From DATKFM01 sp035544395 (GTDB taxonomy: Bacteria > Pseudomonadota > Alphaproteobacteria > Dongiales > Dongiaceae): a DNA stretch of 18,988 bases. The position numbers and the translations under genes were made by a program. The notes beneath the pieces were generated by a model. The model was not told the origin of the DNA and did no database searches. It saw nothing but the letters and a program-made list of their open reading frames with translations. Location: contig DATKFM010000265.1 in the NCBI GenBank assembly GCA_035544395.1, positions 1 through 18,988 on the forward strand, in the 5' to 3' direction. This document shows, piece by piece, positions 7,222 through 14,828 of this stretch (the stretch's first letter is position 1; every line of letters begins with the position of its first letter).

Positions 7222-8844
7222 ATGGCCGCTGAAAGCGGCCGTAGCCGCTACCGCGCCCGCCATCGCCGCAATATCCTCTGTGTCTTTCCCGAATACGCAC
7301 CGTCCTTCGGCACCTTCCAGCACGCCTATAAGCTGATGCCGGGCGTGCGCGGCTTCATGCCGCCCCAGGGCCTGCTGTTGATCGCCGCCTACATGCCGGC
7401 GGAATGGGACGTGCGCTTCATCGATGAGAATATGGGCCCGGCAAGTGCCGCCGATTTCGCCTGGGCCGATGCGGTGTTCATCAGCGGCATGCATGTGCAG
7501 CGGCCGTTCATCGACGGGATAAACCGCAGGGCTCATCGCGCCGGCAAGCTGACGGTGTTGGGCGGTCCATCGGTCTCCGCCTGTCCGGAATATTATCCCG
7601 ACGTGGACCTGCTGCATCTGGGTGAGCTGGGCGACGCGACGGACGCCATCCTCGCCTATGTCGACGATCAGCCGGCGCGCCCACCGAGCCAGATCGTCTT
7701 CCGCACGGAAGACCGCGTCGCCCTCGATGCCTTCCCGGAGCCGGCCTATGACCAGGTCGATGTCAGCAAGTATTTCCTGGGCTCGGTGCAGTTCTCCTCC
7801 GGCTGTCCCTATCGCTGCGAGTTCTGCGACATTCCCGCTCTCTACGGCCGCAATCCCCGGCTGAAGACTCCTGAACAGATCTGCCGGGAGCTGGATGCGA
7901 TCGTGACCAACGGCGCCAAGGGCGCAGTCTATTTCGTCGACGATAATTTCGTTGGCAACAAGAAGGCCGCCCATGACCTTTTGCCTCATATGATTCGCTG
8001 GCAGAAGGACAGGGGCTATCCGCTCCGCTTCGCCTGCGAGGCGACCATGAACATGGCGCAGATGCCGGACCTGCTGGGCATGATGCGCGAGGCCAACTTC
8101 CACACCGTCTTCGTCGGCATCGAGACGCCGGAGACCGAGGCGCTGGCCCAGATGGACAAGAAGCAGAACCTGCGCCTGCCGATCCTCGAGGGCGTGGATA
8201 TCCTGAACAGCTACGGCATGGAGGTGGTGTCCGGCATCATCATGGGCCTGGACACCGACACGCCGCAGACCGGCCGAAACATCCTGAAATTCATCGAAGC
8301 GTCGAACATCCCGTTGCTGACCATCAATCTGCTCTACGCCCTGCCGAAGACGCCGCTGTTCGACCGGCTGAAGCGCGATGGGCGGCTGTTGCCGGAGGCT
8401 GTCGCGGCACGCCGCGCCTCGAATGTGGATTTCCTCATGCCCTATGACGACGTCATGGCCATGTGGTACGACACGATCACAAATGCTTATACGCCGGAAG
8501 CGCTGCTCAAGCGCTTCGAGCACCAGACCAAAACGACATTCCGCAACCGGATCCATGTGAAGCCGAAGCCGAGCTGGGCCCTGATCAGCCATGGCATCCA
8601 GATCATCGGCCGCACCCTCTGGCATGCGGGCGTCACAGCGGAATGGCGCAACGAGTTCTGGAAGCTCTGCGGCCCGCTATTGCGCCAGGGCCGCATCGAG
8701 GATGTGGTGCATATCGGCATCGTTGCCGTTCACTTGCTGACCTTCGTCGATGACATCAAGCGCGGCCGGCACGAGGCGGCGTTCTATGCGGACACCAACC
8801 TAAAGCGGGAGCCGACACAGGAAGCAGTGTCGGCGGCGGCGTAG
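7222..8844 (+). CDS. hpnP: B12-binding radical SAM protein, probable hopanoid C-2 methylase
   Basis: The product has 540 residues. The N-terminus (about 15-150) is a cobalamin-binding-like Rossmann domain with MPPQGLLLIAAYMP and VLGGPSVSACPEYYP. The radical SAM core has CPYRCEFC (Cys195, Cys199, Cys202, ligands of the 4Fe-4S cluster) and VYFVDDNFVGNKKAA. The C-terminal part (about 380-540) resembles DUF4070. The motif order and the opening FPEYAPSFGTFQHAYKLMP match HpnP, which methylates hopanoids at C-2 using SAM and methylcobalamin. Other DUF4070 radical SAM methylases are the alternative, and no hopanoid genes are adjacent. The frame is open to an ATG at 7159, but GGAG 6 nt before the ATG at 7222 makes that the better start. 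It is transcribed divergently from leuA. Confidence 0.75.
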   Translation: MAAESGRSRYRARHRRNILCVFPEYAPSFGTFQHAYKLMPGVRGFMPPQGLLLIAAYMPAEWDVRFIDENMGPASAADFAWADAVFISGMHVQRPFIDGINRRAHRAGKLTVLGGPSVSACPEYYPDVDLLHLGELGDATDAILAYVDDQPARPPSQIVFRTEDRVALDAFPEPAYDQVDVSKYFLGSVQFSSGCPYRCEFCDIPALYGRNPRLKTPEQICRELDAIVTNGAKGAVYFVDDNFVGNKKAAHDLLPHMIRWQKDRGYPLRFACEATMNMAQMPDLLGMMREANFHTVFVGIETPETEALAQMDKKQNLRLPILEGVDILNSYGMEVVSGIIMGLDTDTPQTGRNILKFIEASNIPLLTINLLYALPKTPLFDRLKRDGRLLPEAVAARRASNVDFLMPYDDVMAMWYDTITNAYTPEALLKRFEHQTKTTFRNRIHVKPKPSWALISHGIQIIGRTLWHAGVTAEWRNEFWKLCGPLLRQGRIEDVVHIGIVAVHLLTFVDDIKRGRHEAAFYADTNLKREPTQEAVSAAA

Positions 8845-8847
8845 GCA

Positions 8848-8880
8848 GTCGCAGGTCCTGCGACGTGGCTACTTCCACGT
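8848..8880. terminator. Two overlapping hairpins between convergent hpnP and ubiD
   Basis: GTCGCAG-GTC-CTGCGAC (8848-8864) is a perfect 7-bp stem with a 3-nt loop. It is followed by ACGTGG-CTACTT-CCACGT (8863-8880), a perfect 6-bp stem that includes the last codons of ubiD. The two share bases 8863-8864. Their position between converging genes suggests a bidirectional terminator. Neither has a clear U-tract. Confidence 0.45.
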
Positions 8881-10377
8881 AGCTCGCCCACTCCCCGGCA
8901 GCCCATACTCGCGCCACTTGCGAGTGACGAGGTCGACGATCTCATCGTTCATGCGAATCTTCCTGCCCCACTCGCGCTTGGTTTCCGGCGGCAGCTTGTT
9001 GGTGGCGTCGAGACCGATCTTGGAGCCGAGGCCGCTCTCGGGCGAGGCGAAATCCAGGTAGTCGATCGGCGTGTTCTCGACGATGGTGATGTCCCGCGCC
9101 GGGTCCATGCGCGTTGAGATTGCCCACATCACATCCTTCCAACTGCGCGCGTCGATGTCGTCGTCGACGACGATCACCCATTTCGTGTACATGAACTGCC
9201 GCAGGAACGACCAGACGCCGAACATCACGCGCTTGGCATGGCCGGCATAGGCTTTCTTCATGCTCACCACCGCGATGCGGTAGGAGCAGCCTTCGGGCGG
9301 CAGCCAGAAATCCACGATCTCCGGGAACTGCTGGGTCAGCAGGGGCACGAACACATCATTCAGCGCCTCGCCCAGGATGCTGGGTTCGTCGGGCGGCCGG
9401 CCGGTGAAGGTGGAGAGATAGATCGGCTGCCGCCGCATGGTGATGGCGCTGATGGTGAAGACCGGGAACTGCTCGACCGAATTGTAATAGCCGGTGTGGT
9501 CGCCATAGGGACCCTCGTCGCGGTAATCCTCCAGCGACACATGGCCTTCCAGCACGATCTCCGCCTCAGCCGGCACCTTCAGCGGCACGGTCTTGCAATC
9601 CACCAGCTCCACCTTGCGACCGCGCAGCAGCCCGGCGAACTGATACTCCGACAGCGTGTCCGGCACCGGCGTCACCGCCGCGAGGATGACGCCGGGATCG
9701 GCGCCGATGACGGCAGCGGCGGGGAAGGGCTCGGGCCGCTCCTTCTTCCAGCGCGCGTGATGCTGGGCGCCGCCCCGATGCTTCAGCCAGCGCATGAGCG
9801 TCTGGTTCTTGCCGGTCACCTGCATGCGGTAGATGCCGAGATTGAAATCGTCCTCTTTGCGCTTGCCCGGACCCTTGGTGACGATCAGCGGCCAGGTGAT
9901 CAGCGGCGCCGGCTCGCCAGGCCAGCAGGTCTGAATCGGCAGCCGGCCGAGATCGATGTCGCCGCCCTGCAGCACGACCTCCTGGCAGGGCGCGCCGCCC
10001 ACGGTCTTCGGCTTCATCGCCATGACCGTCTTGACCATCGGCAGCATGTCCAGCGCCTCGCGCCAGCCGCCAGGCGGCTCGGGCTGCTTCAGGAAGGCGA
10101 GAGTCTCGCCCAGTTCGCGGAGTTGGCCGGGCTCGCGGTCCATGCCCCAGGCGACTCGTTCCACCGTGCCGAACAGGTTGACCAGCATGGGCATGTCGTA
10201 ACGGCGGCCATCCTGCCCCACGACATTCTCGAACAGCACCGCCGGCCCGCCTTCGGCCAGCAGGCGCGTCTGGATCTCCGTCATCTCCAGATAGGGCGAC
10301 ACGGGTGCCGTGACGCGCACCAGGCGTTTCTCCCGTTCCAGACGGTCGATGAAATCGCGCAGGGAGGAATAGGGCAT
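8869..10377 (-). CDS. ubiD: 4-hydroxy-3-polyprenylbenzoate decarboxylase
   Basis: This prenylated-FMN-dependent decarboxylase acts in ubiquinone biosynthesis and needs a UbiX partner, which is not in this window. The protein has 502 residues and matches E. coli UbiD along its whole length in remembered motifs: PAVLFEN, FLKQPEPP, NLGIYRMQ (Arg184), TPVPDTLSEY, EGPYGDHTGYY (Glu288 and Asp293), TGRPPDEP, LPPEGCSYR, AKRVMFGVWSFLRQFMYTK and ENTPIDYLDFASP. Arg184, Glu288 and Asp293 line up with the Arg-Glu-Glu catalytic set of the family. A short insertion (about 171-178) lies before NLGIYR. The ATG at 10377 begins the canonical MPYSSLRDFI; no strong Shine-Dalgarno is visible. It is convergent with hpnP and separated from the gene upstream by a terminator. 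Confidence 0.97.
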   Translation of the reverse strand: MPYSSLRDFIDRLEREKRLVRVTAPVSPYLEMTEIQTRLLAEGGPAVLFENVVGQDGRRYDMPMLVNLFGTVERVAWGMDREPGQLRELGETLAFLKQPEPPGGWREALDMLPMVKTVMAMKPKTVGGAPCQEVVLQGGDIDLGRLPIQTCWPGEPAPLITWPLIVTKGPGKRKEDDFNLGIYRMQVTGKNQTLMRWLKHRGGAQHHARWKKERPEPFPAAAVIGADPGVILAAVTPVPDTLSEYQFAGLLRGRKVELVDCKTVPLKVPAEAEIVLEGHVSLEDYRDEGPYGDHTGYYNSVEQFPVFTISAITMRRQPIYLSTFTGRPPDEPSILGEALNDVFVPLLTQQFPEIVDFWLPPEGCSYRIAVVSMKKAYAGHAKRVMFGVWSFLRQFMYTKWVIVVDDDIDARSWKDVMWAISTRMDPARDITIVENTPIDYLDFASPESGLGSKIGLDATNKLPPETKREWGRKIRMNDEIVDLVTRKWREYGLPGSGRATWK

Positions 10378-10461
10378 GCAGGCTACCAGGGCCGATTCGA
10401 GGGATCGGCCTAGACAGGCCGCATCTCCGCCGCCGCGTCAAGGCGACAGGGCCGCCGCAAA

Positions 10462-10499
10462 AGAGCACGGGGCGGACCCGGGTTACCGGATCCGCCCCG
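10462..10499 (-). terminator. Rho-independent terminator of the small secreted-protein gene
   Basis: GGGGCGGA (10469-10476) and TCCGCCCC (10491-10498) form an 8-bp perfect stem, with further CCGG/CCGG pairing inside. On the minus strand it is followed by GTGCTCTTTTG, a moderate U-run. It lies about 100 nt past the stop of the 98-residue gene and insulates it from ubiD. Confidence 0.7.
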
Positions 10500-10595
10500 C
10501 GTGATTTGGAAGCAGGGGGAACGATACGCATGGCCCGGATCTTGCGATCCGGCAGAGCCACCGGCCCCGTCGGGCCGGAGGCTGATATTCCGGGA

Positions 10596-10892
10596 TTACT
10601 GCGGGCGGCCGCCGTTGCTGCCAGTGGTGCTGCCGACGCAGACCGTGCCGATGTCATCGAAGGCGCAGGTCACGTTGGTGCCGTTGGTCTTGCTGCAGTT
10701 GATCGCCTTGCCGCCGTCGGAGCTGGCGCTGACGATGCTGGCATTGCCGCCCTGGCTTTTGCAGTTGGACACGAACTGGCCGGCGCCCAGGTTCTCCGGG
10801 AAATCGACGAAATCCCGCGCGATTGCCGGCGCGGCAAACAGGCCGGCGGCCAGGGCAAACGCGGCGTAAGAAATCCAGACGTTCCGAGACAT
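10596..10892 (-). CDS. Small secreted four-cysteine protein, unknown function
   Basis: The protein has 98 residues and I do not recognise the family. Residues 1-26 form a clear Sec signal peptide, with a hydrophobic core AAFALAAGLFA and a probable cut after AIA. The mature part of about 72 residues is rich in Gly, Ser, Asn and Thr and has exactly four cysteines (44, 66, 76, 85), enough for two disulfides. The start is firm: AGGAGG lies 8 nt before the ATG. A strong terminator follows about 100 nt downstream, so the gene is probably monocistronic. The 5' untranslated region has a GCCGGC/GCCGGC hairpin (10919-10938) just upstream of the ribosome binding site. A periplasmic or exported role is inferred from the signal peptide only. 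Confidence 0.75.
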   Translation of the reverse strand: MSRNVWISYAAFALAAGLFAAPAIARDFVDFPENLGAGQFVSNCKSQGGNASIVSASSDGGKAINCSKTNGTNVTCAFDDIGTVCVGSTTGSNGGRPQ

Positions 10893-11187
10893 GACCTCAA
10901 CCTCCTGTTGAAACCTTGGCCGGCGGTTCGCGGCCGGCTGATAGGGGAAAATCTAGGGCCGAAACCGGCCAGCGGGAGTGACAGGACGCACAGCTCTGTC
11001 CGCCCGTCGAATCCGTTAAATTCCATGATTTCCGGAGGTTGCAGACATATTGTGGTTAACGCCGGACGGTTTGGTGACCACTGTCACGGCTTAACGATTC
11101 CTTGGCGGCGCTATTGGATGCTGGGCGCGGTCTGGCTGGCTGGGGCTGCCGCCGGACAGCGGCGTCTTATTCAGGGGAATTTCGACC
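10893..11187. other. 295-bp divergent intergenic region
   Basis: This region separates the small secreted-protein gene (minus) from the TPR gene (plus), so it should hold promoters for both. I see no convincing -35/-10 pairs. It contains a 5'-UTR hairpin at 10919-10938 and an operator-like dyad at 11074-11087. The TPR gene has a GGGGA ribosome binding site about 9 nt before its ATG. Confidence 0.5.
11074..11087. promoter_or_regulatory. Inverted repeat GTGACCACTGTCAC, possible operator
   Basis: Perfect 5-bp arms GTGAC and GTCAC are separated by 4 bp and lie about 100 bp upstream of the TPR gene. The size and position are typical of a dimeric regulator site. Chance occurrence is possible. Confidence 0.25.
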
Positions 11188-11925
11188 ATGCCCTATATGG
11201 TTGGCGGTCTGGTGATGCTTTGGCAGGTGATCTGCTGCTTGCATGCGGTGAAGACCGGCCGCAATCGCAACTGGCTTTGGCTGCTCATCATCGGCTCGGC
11301 GCTTGGTTGTCTCGTCTACACGATTGCCGAGATGGCGCCGGATCTGATGCGCAACCGAAAAGCCGTCGCGGCGGGCGAGAAGGCGCGGGATATCATCGAT
11401 CCCGACCGGCGGCTGCGGGCACTGATGGACGATCTCGATACAGTCGATACCGCACAGAACAAGCTTGCAGTGGCCGAGGAATATCTGCGCCGTAACGAGC
11501 CGGCAAAGGCATTGCCGCTGCTGCAGTCGGCGGCGACCGGCCTCTATAGCGACGATCCGATGTTCCTGATGACCCTGGCCCAGGCGCAGTTTGCTTCCGG
11601 CCAATTCCAGGCAACGACCGCGACGCTGGATCACCTCAAGGCGAAGAATCCGAAATTCGAGAACGCGGACGGCCATCTGCTCTATGCCCGCAGCCTCGAA
11701 GCGGAAGGCCGTAACGACGAAGCGAATAGTGAGTATGCAGCGGTCGCCAACTATTTTTCGGGTGCGGAAGCGCGGGTGCGATATGGTCTGTTTCTGCAGA
11801 AACAGGGTGAGCACGGCCAGGCGAAACGCTATTTCCAGGACGTAGTCCGCTCCCTGGACAAGGCCGGTAAAGCCTTCATCCGCGACCAGCGCGAATGGTA
11901 TGACATCGCCAAGCGGAACACTTAA
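11188..11925 (+). CDS. Membrane-anchored TPR protein
   Basis: The protein has 245 residues. The N-terminal 50 residues form two membrane segments (about 4-20 and 27-49) around the short HAVKTGRNRNW turn, similar to a PLDc_N-type anchor. The rest is helical and contains about three tetratricopeptide-like units (about 90-215; for example YLRRNEPAKALPLLQSA and GEHGQAKRYFQDVV). TPR proteins scaffold protein-protein contacts, and no enzymatic motif is seen. GGGGA about 9 nt before the ATG supports the start. It is followed 58 nt later by a lipoprotein gene and then an oxygenase-like gene on the same strand, suggesting a three-gene operon. The specific partner is unknown. Confidence 0.8.
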   Translation: MPYMVGGLVMLWQVICCLHAVKTGRNRNWLWLLIIGSALGCLVYTIAEMAPDLMRNRKAVAAGEKARDIIDPDRRLRALMDDLDTVDTAQNKLAVAEEYLRRNEPAKALPLLQSAATGLYSDDPMFLMTLAQAQFASGQFQATTATLDHLKAKNPKFENADGHLLYARSLEAEGRNDEANSEYAAVANYFSGAEARVRYGLFLQKQGEHGQAKRYFQDVVRSLDKAGKAFIRDQREWYDIAKRNT

Positions 11926-11983
11926 TGTAGCGACAGGCTTGTCCGCCTCAATAGTTCCAAGGCTCTGCTCGGCTCAGGCGCAA

Positions 11984-12772
11984 ATGCTGAAAAGGCTCGC
12001 GCTCATCTTTCCTGTCTTGTTTATGCTTGCCGCCTGCGATCCGCTGGCGCAAATCGCCGCGGTTGTGCCGGCGGACGAGGATGAATTTGCCAAGCGTCAT
12101 GTCGCTCTCCTGGCGGCCAAGGACTTTGCCGCCGTCGAAGCGATGATGTCACCGGAGCTCCGCGTGGCTGCCGACCGGACAACTTTGGCAGAAATGGCAG
12201 CGCTGCTTCCGGCGACTGCATCAAAGGACATACAAGTCGCCTACTACGGCACTGTTGAAATCGACGGCGCTCGCCGGATCAGCATGTACTATCAGTATCG
12301 TTTCGACGAGGCCTGGATTCTGGTGGAGATGGTCCTGGACAGGCGCGCCGACGAACTGGCGGTCGTAGGTCTGCACTTGTACCGGGGCGATCAGGCCTGG
12401 ACGGAAGCGAACAGGTTTACATTAACGGGCAAGGGCCCTCAGCATTTCGTTATCTTCGCCATGGCGATCTTCAATCCGGTCTTCATCCTGTTCGCGGTTG
12501 TGCAGTGCGTACGCACGCCGATGCCGCGTCGCAAGTGGCTGTGGATCATCTTCATCCTTGTCGGCTTGACGGAGATTCAACTTAACTGGACAACAGGCGA
12601 GATCGGATTCGAACCTCTCAAGGCCTTGCTACTGGGTGCTGGTTTCTGGAAGCAGAGTCCGATCTCACCGTTGCTACTTACTGTCGGTATTCCCTTGGGC
12701 GCGATCATCTTCCTGCTGAAGCGGAAGAAATGGCTGCAGCCACCTCCGGCCGATGCGGCGATTCCCAGTTGA
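11984..12772 (+). CDS. Lipoprotein with three C-terminal membrane segments, unknown function
   Basis: The product has 262 residues from the ATG at 11984. I chose this start because it opens a proper lipoprotein signal: MLKRLALIFPVLFMLAAC, with lipobox LAAC and lipidated Cys18. The longer open frame from 11900 would bury it. Asp at +2 after the Cys is the inner-membrane retention signal known from E. coli. A small alpha+beta periplasmic-type domain (about 35-135, beginning FAKRHVALLAAKDFAAVEAMM) resembles NTF2-like/DUF3887 folds. Three membrane segments follow (about 154-175, 184-200, 226-245). A lipid anchor together with polytopic segments is unusual. It lies within an apparent operon, 58 nt after the TPR gene, and its end overlaps the next gene by 20 nt. 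Confidence 0.75.
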   Translation: MLKRLALIFPVLFMLAACDPLAQIAAVVPADEDEFAKRHVALLAAKDFAAVEAMMSPELRVAADRTTLAEMAALLPATASKDIQVAYYGTVEIDGARRISMYYQYRFDEAWILVEMVLDRRADELAVVGLHLYRGDQAWTEANRFTLTGKGPQHFVIFAMAIFNPVFILFAVVQCVRTPMPRRKWLWIIFILVGLTEIQLNWTTGEIGFEPLKALLLGAGFWKQSPISPLLLTVGIPLGAIIFLLKRKKWLQPPPADAAIPS

Positions 12773-13514
12773 ATTCGAAGAACTGCTGAGCCGCGAGGGC
12801 CGGCGAGTCCTGGCGGGCGGGTCGCCGTTGTGCGGTGCGCTGGCGGATCCGCGGCGGCGCTTCATTGCGACGTCGGGCCTGGTCAAATCTCAGATGGCCC
12901 GCGCCGCAGCTGCGCTGTTGAACCGCGCGCTCTATGACAGCCTGAGTTCCATCGATCAGCCGATCCCGCCGGAGGCGATGTGGGAGATGACCGAGAACTA
13001 CGGCGAGATGCTGCCGAAGACGGCGCGGGTCAAGACGGCTTATCTCGACCGGCGGCGCGCCCCGGCCTACAAGGCCGCGGAGGCAGCGGGCCTTGTCGCC
13101 ATGTTGCGGTCGGAGAGCTTCGGCGCTTTCGCCGCGGCACTGGCGGGGCGGGCGCTGCGGCCGCGCTGGGGCATCCAGGCGCTATGCTATGGACCGGGCG
13201 ATTATGCCGGACCCCATAACGACCACCATCCCGAGGAAATCGCCGCCAGCCGCGGCTATCTGGATATGCATATCACGCTGGCCGGCCGCGGCGTGGCGCA
13301 GCAATGGCTGGTCTATGCAAGGCAGGGGCATTTCAGCGAAGTGGTTGACGTGGCGACTGCCGGCGGCCTCACCGCCTATCGCCTGCCGTTCTGGCATTAC
13401 ACGACGCCGCTGGTAGCCAAGCGGGGCGCCGCAGAGGCTAATGCCCGCCGTTGGGTGCTGCTGGGAACTTTCCTCTACAAGCGGCCCTTCGTCGCCGACA
13501 GCGCTAGAAGCTGA
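12753..13514 (+). CDS. 2OG-Fe(II) oxygenase-like protein
   Basis: The protein has 253 residues. The C-terminal half (about 140-245) shows the double-stranded beta-helix pattern of 2-oxoglutarate/Fe(II) oxygenases: a GPHNDHHPE motif giving HxD (His155, Asp157), a distal His in FWHYTTPL (His215) and a basic residue for 2-oxoglutarate in ARRWVLLGTF (Arg232 or Arg233). The substrate is unknown; such proteins often hydroxylate proteins or small molecules. The ATG overlaps the lipoprotein gene by 20 nt, so coupling is likely, and no separate Shine-Dalgarno is visible. Its 3' end overlaps the convergent cysteine-cluster gene by 11 nt. Fold assignment is by motif only, so confidence in the biochemical role is moderate. 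Confidence 0.75.
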   Translation: MRRFPVEFEELLSREGRRVLAGGSPLCGALADPRRRFIATSGLVKSQMARAAAALLNRALYDSLSSIDQPIPPEAMWEMTENYGEMLPKTARVKTAYLDRRRAPAYKAAEAAGLVAMLRSESFGAFAAALAGRALRPRWGIQALCYGPGDYAGPHNDHHPEEIAASRGYLDMHITLAGRGVAQQWLVYARQGHFSEVVDVATAGGLTAYRLPFWHYTTPLVAKRGAAEANARRWVLLGTFLYKRPFVADSARS

Positions 13515-14280
13515 GTTCCGCCGTGAATTCCACGGTGCCGTGCTCGGCCTCGCGCACCGCCTGCCGGTAGGATTTCTCGGTCTTGTAGGGGCCATGCTTG
13601 GGGAATTTTCGCGGATCGGTGGCCACGAGCCGGCCGCTCTTCGGCAGCACCTTGTAGAACTTGCCGTCACGGCCGATCACCGGAATCGACCGGCGGCGGC
13701 GGGAGAAGACGCGGCGCATGTTCGCGGAGAAGGCGGTGAAGTTCTCGAGCTCGTCCGTGTCCGCCTTCATCAGATATTCATGGACCCGCACGAACTCGTC
13801 GACGAAGGCCTTGTCGACAACCGACAGGTTGGAGATCACCCAGCAGGTGTCCTCGAACGACCAGTAATAGGCCAGGCCCACGAACTCCCCTGAGCTGGTG
13901 ATGTAGGGGTAGAAGGGGAAGGCGCGGCAAGCCATGCTGCGGTTGTCGCGCTCGCAATGGGCCACGCCCTTGCATTCGATGGCGGCGCAGCTGTGATGCA
14001 GCTCGCGCACGATCTTGCGGGTGGTGGCGTCATAGGGCTTGAATTTGTGCCAGAGGTCGGTGCGGCTTTTCAGCAGCTCGAACTCCGCCTTCATCACCAG
14101 GGGCACGGCGTTCTGGGTCGAGCAGCAGACCGGCTCGCCGCCGTTCAAGGGCGCGCATTTCCGGCCGCAATCGAAGCGGGAGACCGGCGCCTGAAAACCG
14201 TCATAAATGACCTTGAAGTCCGCGGGCGTGGCTTGGCTGCGGCCATTGCCGTTTCCCGCTTTTCCGTTATGCACGCTCAC
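13504..14280 (-). CDS. Cysteine-cluster (YkgJ-like) metal-binding protein
   Basis: The protein has 258 residues. Eight cysteines cluster in the first half: Cys38, Cys42, Cys52-Cys53, Cys98, Cys103, Cys109 and Cys118, in the patterns DCGRKC, VCC, IECKGVAHC and MACRAFPFYPY. This resembles the YkgJ-type Fe/Zn-chelating cluster, though the first half is longer than the classical form. The C-terminal part (about 190-258) is basic and has no motif I recognise. The start is GTG at 14280 with GGAGG 5 nt upstream; the overlapping ATG meets a stop after two codons. It is convergent with and overlaps the oxygenase-like gene by 11 nt. Family assignment is by pattern, and the metal and role are not established. 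Confidence 0.75.
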   Translation of the reverse strand: MSVHNGKAGNGNGRSQATPADFKVIYDGFQAPVSRFDCGRKCAPLNGGEPVCCSTQNAVPLVMKAEFELLKSRTDLWHKFKPYDATTRKIVRELHHSCAAIECKGVAHCERDNRSMACRAFPFYPYITSSGEFVGLAYYWSFEDTCWVISNLSVVDKAFVDEFVRVHEYLMKADTDELENFTAFSANMRRVFSRRRRSIPVIGRDGKFYKVLPKSGRLVATDPRKFPKHGPYKTEKSYRQAVREAEHGTVEFTAELSF

Positions 14281-14402
14281 GCCATCCTCCCTGTCCGGGC
14301 GGCCTATTGATAGGATCGCAAGCCCGCCGTCAAGCGGCGCCTTGCATCGGACTCTCCAGACGTTAAAGTCCGGCCGCAGCGGCGGCGTTAAGGGGAAGAT
14401 CG

Positions 14403-14801
14403 ATGGCGCGCTATTGGGTCGTCGGCGGCATCTATGCCGACACCTCCTTTACCAAGATGCAGGGCGGCGGCGCGGAAGAGCGGACCGGCCCCTTCGTCAA
14501 CCATGAACAGGCGAAGGCGGAATGGCAGCGGCGGGCCTGGGCCACGGTGGATGACGCCCATGCGCGCTTCCGCATCGAGGAAGAGGACGAGCAGGCGGAG
14601 CCTTGGTTCTGGGTGGTCGGCGGCGCCTACAAGGACACGCATTTCACCGAACCGGCCGAGGGCACGGAGCAATGGTACGGCCCCTTCAAGACCTATGAGG
14701 ACGCCAAGGGCGAATGGCAGCGCCGGGCCTGGGCCACGGTCGACGATGCGCTGTCGCGCTTTCGGATCGAGAAACGCACGAGCGATCCGCGCCAGGGCTA
14801 G
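14403..14801 (+). CDS. Tandem-duplicated DUF4170 protein
   Basis: The protein has 132 residues and two copies of a roughly 60-residue unit. Unit 1 (about 1-60) starts ARYWVVGGIYADTSFT, and unit 2 (about 67-126) starts PWFWVVGGAYKDTHFT. Each ends WQRRAWATVDDA followed by RFRIE. The pattern YWVVGG.Y.DT.F...GPF is that of DUF4170, a small alphaproteobacterial domain of unknown function that usually occurs singly. The two units are also very similar at DNA level (14520-14558 against 14712-14750, offset 192 nt), so the duplication looks recent. AGGGGAAG about 5 nt before the ATG supports the start. It is convergent with the cyclase-MarR gene, 27 nt away. Confidence 0.88.
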   Translation: MARYWVVGGIYADTSFTKMQGGGAEERTGPFVNHEQAKAEWQRRAWATVDDAHARFRIEEEDEQAEPWFWVVGGAYKDTHFTEPAEGTEQWYGPFKTYEDAKGEWQRRAWATVDDALSRFRIEKRTSDPRQG

Positions 14802-14828
14802 CGGGCGCCGCAGATTGCGCAGGCCGCG

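Noticed and set aside
7093..8625. 510-codon minus-strand ORF opposite the radical SAM gene
   Set aside because: Shadow frame with no domains; the plus strand carries the CxxxCxxC and cobalamin-binding motifs.
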